A stretch of DNA of 39,266 nt, taken from assembly GCA_022821145.1 (NCBI GenBank), contig JAJEEE010000078.1:1-39266 (forward strand), written 5' to 3'. A model generated the notes under the pieces. It saw only the letters and a program-made list of their open reading frames with translations, searched no databases and was not told the origin of the DNA. Positions within the stretch are counted from its first letter, which is position 1; each line of letters starts with the position of its first letter. The position numbers and the translations under genes were made by a program. Origin of the DNA: Acidobacteriota bacterium (GTDB taxonomy: Bacteria; Acidobacteriota; Terriglobia; 20CM-2-55-15). Shown here piece after piece: positions 7,982-14,944 of the stretch.

Positions 7982-8542
7982 CTACGGGATCCCCAGCAAT
8001 TGCTTGCCTTCCGGCGAGATTCGGTCCGGCGTCCACGGCGGGTCCCAGACCACCTGCACGGCGGCGTTCTTCACGCCCGGGAGGCGTTCGATCTTGTGCT
8101 GGGCGTCGGCCGCGATGGAGTCGCCCATGCCGCAGCCCTGGGCCGTGAGCGTCATCTTGACGTCGACGACGTTGCCGCCCCCCGCGTCGGGCTTGACGTC
8201 GAGCTCGTAGATCAGGCCGAGGTCGACGATGTTGACGGGGATCTCGGGATCGAAGCACGTCTTCAACTGGGCCCACACCTCGTCGCGGAGCTCGGCCGGG
8301 GTCTTGGGCCCCGCGCCGTCCCCGGACGCCTCGGCCTCCTCGGCCACTTCCCTGCCGATGGCGTCGGCGTCCCGGCCGTCCAGGCGGAACAAACCGCCCA
8401 TCGAGTGCACCAGCAGCGTGTAGGAACCGCCCAGGGCCTGGGTGATCGACACGGGCGTGCCCTTCGTCAACTGCAGCGTCCGCCCGCCCGGAACCTCCAC
8501 GACCTCGCAGTCGCGCGTCAACTCGATTCGCTCGCTGCTCAT
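7982..8542 (-). CDS. sufT: Putative Fe-S cluster assembly protein SufT
   Basis: This 186-residue protein matches the SufT family. An N-terminal ~75-residue extension (ELTRDCEVVEVPGG, LTKGTPVSITQALGGSYTLLV) is followed by a MIP18/DUF59 domain with CFDPEIPVNIVDLGLIYEL and the conserved LTAQGCGMG segment, ending at VWDPPWTPDRIS. SufT proteins are auxiliary factors in iron-sulfur cluster maturation, delivering or maintaining clusters on target proteins in the cytoplasm. GGGAGGG sits about 5 nt upstream of the ATG at 8542. It is not embedded in a suf operon here. Length and motifs are normal for the family. Confidence 0.9.
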   Translation of the reverse strand: MSSERIELTRDCEVVEVPGGRTLQLTKGTPVSITQALGGSYTLLVHSMGGLFRLDGRDADAIGREVAEEAEASGDGAGPKTPAELRDEVWAQLKTCFDPEIPVNIVDLGLIYELDVKPDAGGGNVVDVKMTLTAQGCGMGDSIAADAQHKIERLPGVKNAAVQVVWDPPWTPDRISPEGKQLLGIP

Positions 8543-8733
8543 GAACCCTCCCGATCGACGCCGTCGATTCTCGCGTGTAGGAACATTATCGAAGGCGCGC
8601 CCGTCGTGACAACCCCGACCTTGCGCGCCGCGGCGCGTTCTGGACCCGGCCGTCGTCTGTTACGATGGGTATCGCGTCCCTCGCCCCTGTTCAACGTACC
8701 CGATCGGAGTCGGCGGGACGACGAGCCGAACCG

Positions 8734-8946
8734 ATGAGATCCGCCGTGATCACTTTCCTGGTTTCCGCGTCGGGCGACGGCGGATACGAAGCACGAGCCG
8801 TCGGCCACGGCATCTTCACGTGCGGCGCGGACTGGAACGATCTGAAGACGATGGCGCGCGACGCCGTGCTCTGCCACTTCGACGAAGGCGACGCCCCCCG
8901 CGCGATCCGTTTGCGTCTCGCCCGCGACGATATCGTCGAAGTGTGA
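8734..8946 (+). CDS. Stand-alone HicB-like small protein
   Basis: This 70-residue protein begins MRSAVITFLVSASGDGGYEARAVG and continues with IFTCGADWNDLKTMARDAVLCHFD and a C-terminal IRLRLARDDIVEV. This is the fold pattern of the partial RNase H-like domain of HicB antitoxins. In many genomes such proteins are misannotated as a 2-oxoisovalerate dehydrogenase subunit. No HicA toxin gene flanks it and it lacks the C-terminal DNA-binding domain of full HicB. The start at 8734 gives the family length; the frame is open back to 8665. Its function is unknown. Confidence 0.7.
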   Translation: MRSAVITFLVSASGDGGYEARAVGHGIFTCGADWNDLKTMARDAVLCHFDEGDAPRAIRLRLARDDIVEV

Positions 8947-8977
8947 CGCACCGGCATGTTCGTCCGGCCGTCCCCGA

Positions 8978-9964
8978 TCACCGCACCTCGAACTGCACGG
9001 GCGCCGACTCCACCGGCGTCTCGGCCGTCAGGACGCCGCGCACCTCGTAGACCCCCGGCTCGACCTCGTTCAGATCGTTGTCCCGATACGTCCATTCCCC
9101 CTCGAACGTCCACTCGCCGCGCGCCCGCACGGCCTCGCTGCGAAGCACCTGGGAAAAGAACCTCCGGACGGACCAGCGCCACACCTCCGCGCCCGTGGCC
9201 GGGTCGGCCACGACGAAGTCGTAAGTCTGGCTCGACGTGAAGTCGAACGGCATCAACTGGTCCGACGGATTCCGGACCGTCAGCGTGAAGCGGTGCGATT
9301 CGCTCCCTTCCTCCGCTTCGACCGTCAGCTCGGGCGCCACGTCCTCGGGATCGGTCGCTTCGCCGGTCTCGTCGGCCACCTCCAGGGGTTCCGGTTCGGC
9401 CGAGGGCGCGGCCCGCGGCGAATCGAGCGCGCCGATGACGTCTCCGGCGACGCGCGCGGCCGCCAACTGCGCCACGCGGATGCCTTCGGCCGTGCGGAAG
9501 CCCGCCTGGGCGACGCCGACGCCCCTCTGGAGGGTCAGGACCATCGAATCGAAACGGAACATGGCGCGGAACGGGAGACCGTTCTCGTCGGTTTCCAGGA
9601 CTTCCGCGGTCGCGCCCAGCGACGGGAACAGGTCGGCCTGGTTCGTGCCGTCGAACCAGATGAACTGCCGGTTCCGCGCGTCGTAACGGACGCCCACCGG
9701 CTGGTTCACGTCCAGCGCGGGACTGAAGGGGAACCGGTCGAACACGTAGAAGCTGGCGCCGTCGACGATGGAAAACTCGGTGATGCGGTACTCCAGCGTG
9801 CCCACCTGCTCGCCGGCATCGTCGACGACGTTGTACCGCCACAGGTTCCCCACGTCCAGCGGAAGAAACTCCGGCGCCATGCGGATGCCCTGCCCCGCCC
9901 CCGGCGCCGCCCACACGGCCGCTGCTGTTATGCTGGAACCCAGGACTCGCAGCGCGCGCGACAT
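8978..9964 (-). CDS. Secreted protein with C-terminal BsuPI domain
   Basis: This 328-residue protein has an N-terminal signal-like segment (VLGSSITAAAVWAAPGAG). A ~200-residue beta-rich domain begins FLPLDVGNLWRYN, a pattern found in secreted bacterial proteins with a 'lay-out like a Trp-Arg-Tyr' opening, and an acidic linker lies around residues 190-215. The C-terminal ~110 residues (RFTLTVRNPSDQLMPFDFTS ... WTFEGEWTYRDN ... GVYEVRGVL) match the BsuPI intracellular proteinase inhibitor domain, an Ig-like fold. It is divergently transcribed from tadA with 22 nt between start codons. ATG at 9964 is preferred over 9988 because the latter overlaps the tadA start on the other strand. Confidence 0.75.
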   Translation of the reverse strand: MSRALRVLGSSITAAAVWAAPGAGQGIRMAPEFLPLDVGNLWRYNVVDDAGEQVGTLEYRITEFSIVDGASFYVFDRFPFSPALDVNQPVGVRYDARNRQFIWFDGTNQADLFPSLGATAEVLETDENGLPFRAMFRFDSMVLTLQRGVGVAQAGFRTAEGIRVAQLAAARVAGDVIGALDSPRAAPSAEPEPLEVADETGEATDPEDVAPELTVEAEEGSESHRFTLTVRNPSDQLMPFDFTSSQTYDFVVADPATGAEVWRWSVRRFFSQVLRSEAVRARGEWTFEGEWTYRDNDLNEVEPGVYEVRGVLTAETPVESAPVQFEVR

Positions 9965-9986
9965 TGCGCTCAGTCTATGCGACGCC

Positions 9987-10460
9987 ATGGGCGAAGACAA
10001 TCCATCCCGGAACGGGGACGAGGCCTTCATGGACCGCGCGCTGGACGAGGCGCGGCGCGCGGAGCGGATGGGGGAGGTTCCAGTCGGCGCCGTCGTGGCT
10101 CTGGACGGACACGTCGTCGCCGCCGAGGCGAACGCCCCGATCTCGGCGAACGACCCTACGGCGCACGCCGAGATCCGGGCGTTGCGGGCCGCCGCGGCGC
10201 GGTTGGGCAACTACCGGTTGACGGGCGCGACGCTCTACGTCACGCTGGAACCCTGCGCGATGTGCGCGGCGGCCCTGGTCCACGCCCGCGTCCGGCGGCT
10301 GGTTTTCGGTTGCGACGATCCCAGGACCGGCGCGGCCGGCAGCCTCTACGACATTCCCCGCGACGGGCGGCTGAACCACCGCGTCGAGGTGGCCTCGGGC
10401 GTCCGCGGCGAGGAATCGTCGGCGCTGCTCCGGCGTTTCTTCCGGAACCGGCGGGAATGA
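9987..10460 (+). CDS. tadA: tRNA-specific adenosine deaminase TadA
   Basis: This 157-residue cytidine/adenosine deaminase has the zinc-binding set complete: His60 and catalytic Glu62 in TAHAEIRAL, and Cys90 and Cys93 in EPCAMC. The segment VPVGAVVAL and the C-terminal ALLRRFFRNRR are typical of TadA, which converts A34 to inosine in tRNA-Arg(ACG). ATG at 9987 (MGEDNPSRNGDEAFM) is preferred; ATG at 10029 would start directly at the first conserved helix. Its promoter must lie within the short gap shared with the divergent BsuPI gene or inside that gene's start. Confidence 0.92.
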   Translation: MGEDNPSRNGDEAFMDRALDEARRAERMGEVPVGAVVALDGHVVAAEANAPISANDPTAHAEIRALRAAAARLGNYRLTGATLYVTLEPCAMCAAALVHARVRRLVFGCDDPRTGAAGSLYDIPRDGRLNHRVEVASGVRGEESSALLRRFFRNRRE

Positions 10461-10594
10461 GGCCGCGGCGGACGGGAATTCCGGCCGCCGCGCGCCCTCC
10501 GCGTAACGACCGAACGCAACAAATCGTATTCCCTTACGTATGACGCTATAGAAACAGTGGACTTTCGACCCAGAGTTTCTTCGAGGAGCATCCC

Positions 10595-12292
10595 ATGAGG
10601 CAGACCATCGCTTGGACCGTCCTGGCGGGTTGGCTGGCCGCGACGCCGGCGTCGGCCCAGAACTTCGTCACCCGAATCGTCGACCGGTACCAAACTCCTG
10701 TAGTCGAGGCCCCGATCCTGGAAACCACCGAATCGCTCTCGCCGGAGCTGATCGCCCTGGTCCGGGACGAAGGCCTGCCGCTCACGGTCAACGACACGAT
10801 CCGGCTGGCGCTGGAGAGCAATCTCGGCATCGGCATCAACCGGTACGCGCCGATCATCGCCGAGTACGCCATCGCGGCGGCCTACCAGCAGTTCGACCCG
10901 ACGCTGACGCTGCAAGGGACCGTCAACCGCCGGTCGCAGGCGGCCATCACCATCCTGGACGGCGCGGACATCAGCCGCAACCTGACCGGGAACTACTCGA
11001 TCACGTACAACCACAACCTGGAGTACGGCACGAACTACAGCGTCCGGTTCAGCGTCAACCGGAACTCCTCGAACAGCTCGTTCAGCACGGTCAACCCGTC
11101 CTACAACGGATCGCTGCAGTATTCGTTCACCCAGCCGCTGCTCCGGGGTTTCGGCCGCGACATCAACACCAGCGCGATCACGATCGCGCGCAACAACGTG
11201 GAGCAGTCCGAGATCGCGTTCGAGCAGCAGGTGATGAACACGATCGTCCAGGCGACGAACTCCTACTGGGACCTGGTCGGGGCGCGCGAGGGCATCCGCG
11301 TCCAGCAGGGCGCGCTGGAACGGGCCCAGCAGACCTACGAGGACAACATGCGGCAGGTCGAGATCGGCACGCTGGCGCCCATCGAGGTGGTCCAGGCCGA
11401 GCAGGCCGTGGCCAGCGCGCGCGAGAGCCTGATCGTCGCCCAGGCGTCGCTGACCACGCTGGAGGACAACATCAAGACGATGATCACGCGGACGCCGGAT
11501 CCCGCGCTGGTCCTGCTGCGCCTGAACCCGGTCGAGGACATCCGCAACCGCGTCGACGAGATCCTGCCCGTCGAGGACGCAATCCAGCGGGCTCTGCTCA
11601 ACCGGCCGGAGATGCGGCAGGCGTCCCTGGCGATCGAGAACGCCGACATCAACCGCAGAGTGGCCGAAAACAACCTGCTGCCCCAGTTGAGCCTGACCGG
11701 TTCCTACACGCAGACGGGCATCGGCGGACACGCGAACCCGAACGCCGGGTTCGGCGGCTTCGACCTCGTTCCGGGCATGGTGCCGGATCCCGGGGGCCTG
11801 AGCGGCGCGTTCGCCGATATCTTCGGGTTCGACTTCACCTCCTACTCGGTCGGCTTCTCGCTCCAGATCCCGCTGAGCAACCGGTCGGCCCAGGCCAACG
11901 TCGCGCAGCGCGTGGTGCAACAACGGCAGGCCATGTCGCAGGAGGCGCTCACGGCGCAGCAGATCGCCCTGGAAGTCCGCGACGCCTACAACCAGATCGG
12001 CACCAGCCGGGCGCGGATCGACGCCGCCCGTCTGTCGAGGGAGCTGGCCGAGCGGCGCCTGGACGCCGAGAACCGGAAGTTCGAGCTGGGCGCCTCCTCG
12101 ATCCGTTTCGTCCTGGACGAGCAGCAGAACCTGACGCAGGCCGAGACGACGGAGATCCAGGCGCTGGTCGCCTACGTCAAGGCCGTCGTTGCCTACGACG
12201 ACGCGATCGGCCGGACGCTGGAACGCAACAACGTGCAGATCCAGGAACAGAGCCAGCCGACGATCGCGCGCGTCGGCGCGATCGAGGAATAG
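10595..12292 (+). CDS. TolC-family outer membrane channel protein
   Basis: This 565-residue protein carries a Sec signal peptide (IAWTVLAGWLAATPASAQ, cleavage likely after AQ). Two outer-membrane-efflux repeats follow: the first runs to ~330 (LTVNDTIRLALESN, SVRFSVNRNSSNSSFS, NSYWDLVGAREGI, QVEIGTLAPIEVVQAEQAVASA), the second from ~345 (EDAIQRALLNRPEMRQA, NNLLPQLSLTGSY, YSVGFSLQIPLSNRSA). Such proteins trimerise into an outer-membrane beta-barrel with a periplasmic helical tunnel for RND or ABC exporters. No inner-membrane pump or adaptor gene is adjacent, so its partner is elsewhere. GAGGAG (10583-10588) precedes the ATG by 6 nt. Confidence 0.92.
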   Translation: MRQTIAWTVLAGWLAATPASAQNFVTRIVDRYQTPVVEAPILETTESLSPELIALVRDEGLPLTVNDTIRLALESNLGIGINRYAPIIAEYAIAAAYQQFDPTLTLQGTVNRRSQAAITILDGADISRNLTGNYSITYNHNLEYGTNYSVRFSVNRNSSNSSFSTVNPSYNGSLQYSFTQPLLRGFGRDINTSAITIARNNVEQSEIAFEQQVMNTIVQATNSYWDLVGAREGIRVQQGALERAQQTYEDNMRQVEIGTLAPIEVVQAEQAVASARESLIVAQASLTTLEDNIKTMITRTPDPALVLLRLNPVEDIRNRVDEILPVEDAIQRALLNRPEMRQASLAIENADINRRVAENNLLPQLSLTGSYTQTGIGGHANPNAGFGGFDLVPGMVPDPGGLSGAFADIFGFDFTSYSVGFSLQIPLSNRSAQANVAQRVVQQRQAMSQEALTAQQIALEVRDAYNQIGTSRARIDAARLSRELAERRLDAENRKFELGASSIRFVLDEQQNLTQAETTEIQALVAYVKAVVAYDDAIGRTLERNNVQIQEQSQPTIARVGAIEE

Positions 12293-12386
12293 CGCCGCGG
12301 CGGGCCGCCTTGACCGGGTCGCCGACGAACACCTAGACTCTGGGTTTCAGGATCGGATCGAACAGACACCTCGGAGCGAACGGTTC

Positions 12387-12752
12387 ATGGCCGACGAAAA
12401 CGCCAACGAGAAGTGGCCGTCCTACACCATGGTCGAGCCGCGGATGCGGAAGATCTACTTCCGCTTCTACCAGGAAACGTACAAGACGTCGGTGATCGAC
12501 CGGAAGACGAAGGAGTTGATCGCGATCGCCGCGTCGTTGGCGGCGCACTGCGACGGGTGTCTCCAGGGTCACATCAAGAAGGCCCTCAAGTACGGGGCCA
12601 CCCGCGAAGAGCTGAGCGAAACGATCGCGATCACGATGGGCGTCAACGCGGCCGCCATGGTGGATCTGACCGACAAGGCCTCCGAAGCGCTGCGCATCAA
12701 GCATTTCGACGTCGAGACGGTCGCGGAGGAATCCCGGGGTGACGGCGCCTGA
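12387..12752 (+). CDS. AhpD-like carboxymuconolactone decarboxylase family protein
   Basis: This 121-residue all-helical protein contains the AhpD-type redox site: LIAIAASLAAHCDGCLQGHIKKALKYG, with CxxC and the downstream His. TREELSETIAITMGVNAAAM follows, as usual for the family. Members with CxxC reduce peroxides or act as disulfide reductases. The start at 12387 is the ATG following tcggagcg. The next gene's first possible start (GTG 12739) overlaps its end, and its better start is 17 nt downstream, so the two are probably cotranscribed. Confidence 0.88.
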   Translation: MADENANEKWPSYTMVEPRMRKIYFRFYQETYKTSVIDRKTKELIAIAASLAAHCDGCLQGHIKKALKYGATREELSETIAITMGVNAAAMVDLTDKASEALRIKHFDVETVAEESRGDGA

Positions 12753-12768
12753 GGGAGGGGATGGCCGC

Positions 12769-13683
12769 ATGCGGCGAAGCGCCGTCGTTCTCCTGCTGAT
12801 CCTGCTGCTCTCCTCGGCGGCGGTTCTCGCCCAGCGCGGCCGGGGCCGCTTCCAGGACCGCGACGTCATCCCCGAGGGCTCGAGGGTCCAGTACCGGACG
12901 TTCCGGAGCCAGCTCCTGAACCGGGAACTCGGCTACGCGATCTACCTTCCGCCTGCCTACGAGACCGGCAACGCCGAGTACCCGGTGCTCTACTTCCTGC
13001 ACGGCGCGAACGAGAACGAACGCCGTTGGAGCACGCGCGGCTTCACCGATCTGACCCTGGACCGGATGGTGGCCGACGGCGAGATCGGCGAGTTCATCGT
13101 GGCGATCCCGTTCGGCGCCAACAGCTTCTACACGAACTCGGCGTCGGGCGAGGACTGGGAGGACATGGTCGTCGACGAGTTCGTGCCGATGATCGAATCC
13201 GAGTACCGGGCCCAGGGGACTCGCCGGGGACGCGCCATCAGCGGCATCTCGATGGGCGGCTACGGGGCCCTGAAGATCGCGATGCGGCGCCCCGACCTGT
13301 TCGGCTCGGTCAGCGCCCACAGCGCCATGCTGATCGACGATCTCGACGCCGTCTCGGTCAACCCCCGGACCGAGCAACTCTACGCTACGCTCTTCGAAGG
13401 CATCTTCGGCCTCTCGGAGGGCATGGAACGCTGGACGGCGAACGATCCGCTGCGGTTGGCCGCCACCGCGCCGGGCGTCGAGACCCTGCGCATCTACTTC
13501 GATTGCGGCACCGAGGACGACTACGGGTTCTTCGAAGGGGCCCGGCGCCTCCACGAGGTTCTCGAGGCGCGCGGCGTCGAGCACGAGTTCCACCTGCATC
13601 CCGGCGACCACGGATGGGAATACGCCCGGCGGCACACGCCGGCCTCCCTGCGGTTCCACTGGGACGCGTTCGGGGCGGAGTGA
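12769..13683 (+). CDS. Secreted alpha/beta-hydrolase esterase
   Basis: This 304-residue protein has a signal peptide (AVVLLLILLLSSAAVLAQ) and matches the putative esterase (esterase D/antigen 85-like) family. The sequence includes YAIYLPPAYE, YPVLYFLHGANENE, the nucleophile elbow GISMGGYGAL, an acid candidate in CGTEDDYGF, and the catalytic His in HPGDHGWEY. It is exported, so it probably hydrolyses small esters or acyl-carbohydrate bonds outside the cytoplasm. ATG at 12769 is preferred, with GGGAGGGG (12753-12760) 8 nt upstream; the GTG at 12739 would place ten polar residues before the signal peptide. It follows the AhpD-like gene closely. Confidence 0.9.
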   Translation: MRRSAVVLLLILLLSSAAVLAQRGRGRFQDRDVIPEGSRVQYRTFRSQLLNRELGYAIYLPPAYETGNAEYPVLYFLHGANENERRWSTRGFTDLTLDRMVADGEIGEFIVAIPFGANSFYTNSASGEDWEDMVVDEFVPMIESEYRAQGTRRGRAISGISMGGYGALKIAMRRPDLFGSVSAHSAMLIDDLDAVSVNPRTEQLYATLFEGIFGLSEGMERWTANDPLRLAATAPGVETLRIYFDCGTEDDYGFFEGARRLHEVLEARGVEHEFHLHPGDHGWEYARRHTPASLRFHWDAFGAE

Positions 13684-13740
13684 GCCGGCCCGGGGCGTGG
13701 TTCAGCGCTTCCCAGGTCAACGACGTCCGGCGCCGAGCGG

Positions 13741-13983
13741 CTAATCCGGCCAGATGATCTTCATGTTCTGCCGCAACTGAATCTCCGTCTTGACACCGTC
13801 GCGGGTCCGCACCGGAATCACGACGACGAACTGTTGCCGTCCACTGTCCAGATTCGCGAAGCACACGAACACGGCGCCGTTCTTCGACCTCTCGAAAGCG
13901 TCCTCGACCGCGGCGTCGAGGTCGTCGTATTCGGCCAGAACCGGCATGTCATCCATCGGCAGGCGTAGCGTATAAGGGCCCAT
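13741..13983 (-). CDS. Small hypothetical protein
   Basis: This 80-residue protein contains LAEYDDLDAAVEDAFERSKNG, a probable helix, then strands GAVFVCFA and QQFVVVIPVRTRDG, and ends KIIWPD. The ATG at 13983 is preceded by GAGGAG about 7 nt upstream on the minus strand, which supports expression. I recognise no family. It faces the esterase gene tail to tail. Confidence 0.55.
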   Translation of the reverse strand: MGPYTLRLPMDDMPVLAEYDDLDAAVEDAFERSKNGAVFVCFANLDSGRQQFVVVIPVRTRDGVKTEIQLRQNMKIIWPD

Positions 13984-14470
13984 TATGTATGTCTCCTCAC
14001 CCGTCCGGCGGAAGAGACCGCCGGCCAGTTGTCAATGTAACATTTCGCGAGGGCCGGTCAAGCGCGGTGGATCCACGGCAACGCCATGATGCGGAGCACA
14101 CGCACAACGTCGCCGCATTCCCCATTGGGCCCGCGGCGGCCCCCGCCGCGTCAGCAAGACCAGATCTTGCCAACCGCCAACACCGTGAACGAAGAGATCG
14201 TTTTCTTGAACTGACGCGGCGGCGTCCGCCGCCTTGCCCAGTCGCGGCGAGGAACGCCGCGACTACTCTTGGAGCGTCCCGCACGGTCGCGGCGAAACAC
14301 GCAACGCCCGTCATACCCTCGGAAGACCCAGCGCCGTGCCAAGCCACGGAGGCCACGCACTACGTCGCCGCATTCCCCATTGGACCCGCGGCGTCCCCCG
14401 CCGCGGGTGGACAAGGTGGCCTCCGGGCCGCCGCGTCAGCAAGACCAGATCTTGCCAACCGCCAACACCG
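13984..14470. repeat. Intergenic region built of palindromic and direct repeats
   Basis: This stretch shows no gene I can support. A direct repeat occurs at about 14107-14195 and 14362-14479, sharing CGCCGCATTCCCCATTGG and CAGCAAGACCAGATCTTGCC. The second copy carries an extra ~30 nt, bounded by two copies of ccgccgcg, that begins GGTGGACAAGG. Between the copies lies a palindrome cluster that includes 14242-14262. Open frames crossing the region are composition artefacts. The mosaic looks like decayed copies of a repetitive element. Confidence 0.7.
14242..14262. repeat. Palindromic element, copy 2
   Basis: The stem TCGCGGCG / CGCCGCGA with loop aggaa is identical to the copy at 1115-1135 except for a paired change in the outermost base pair. 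This compensatory change indicates selection for, or ancestry through, the hairpin form rather than the primary sequence. Confidence 0.65.
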
Positions 14471-14845
14471 TCAACGAAGGGAATCCTTTCCGGTCGATCC
14501 GGACTCGGCGTTCCCGAGAGCGTCGATGGCGTCGGCTTGCGATTCGTGAATCGCCATCACCTGGTCGAAGCCGGTGACCTTGAAAATCTGCCGTACGGGA
14601 GCCGAGAGCGCGCAGACCGCGAACTTCCGTCCCGACGCGTGGAACTGCTTGGCCAGTATCGAGGCCACGCGAAGACCCGCGCTGCTGATGAACGAAACGC
14701 CGCCGAAGTTCAAGATCAAGTGGTGATCGTTCGGACTGACGGCTTCATCCATCCGGCGATTGAACTGGCCGGCGTTGCTCCCGTCGATGCGGCCGCCCAG
14801 TTCCGCGACCACGATATCGTCTTCACGATGCCACTGGATCCGCAT
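14471..14845 (-). CDS. STAS-domain anti-sigma factor antagonist
   Basis: This 124-residue single STAS domain protein has DDIVVAELGGRIDGSNAGQF, LILNFGGVSFISSAGLRV and a C-terminal VTGFDQVMAIHES. By alignment with SpoIIAA/RsbV the phosphorylatable residue would be Ser55; the Asp normally before it is Ser54 here. Such proteins bind anti-sigma kinases and release a sigma factor when dephosphorylated. No RsbW-like kinase or PP2C phosphatase is adjacent, so the partner is unknown. ATG at 14845 is chosen because a G-rich site lies just upstream; a GTG-like longer start at 14887 lacks family sequence. It is divergent from the DUF5916 gene. Confidence 0.88.
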   Translation of the reverse strand: MRIQWHREDDIVVAELGGRIDGSNAGQFNRRMDEAVSPNDHHLILNFGGVSFISSAGLRVASILAKQFHASGRKFAVCALSAPVRQIFKVTGFDQVMAIHESQADAIDALGNAESGSTGKDSLR

Positions 14846-14944
14846 TCCCCATCCCCCACGTTTTTTCCCCGGCACGGACGCCGACACTGCCGGGACAGGC
14901 CCGCGCGGGCGTTATCATCGTCAGATCGACAAACGGTGTCAACG

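Noticed and set aside
13989-14549. Plus-strand 186-codon frame across the repeats
   Set aside because: It is formed by repeated palindromic DNA, with duplicated peptide segments that mirror the DNA repeats.
14234-14944. In-frame N-terminal extension of the DUF5916 gene
   Set aside because: The added 237 residues run through intergenic repeats and the STAS gene on the other strand, and the signal peptide begins at 14945.
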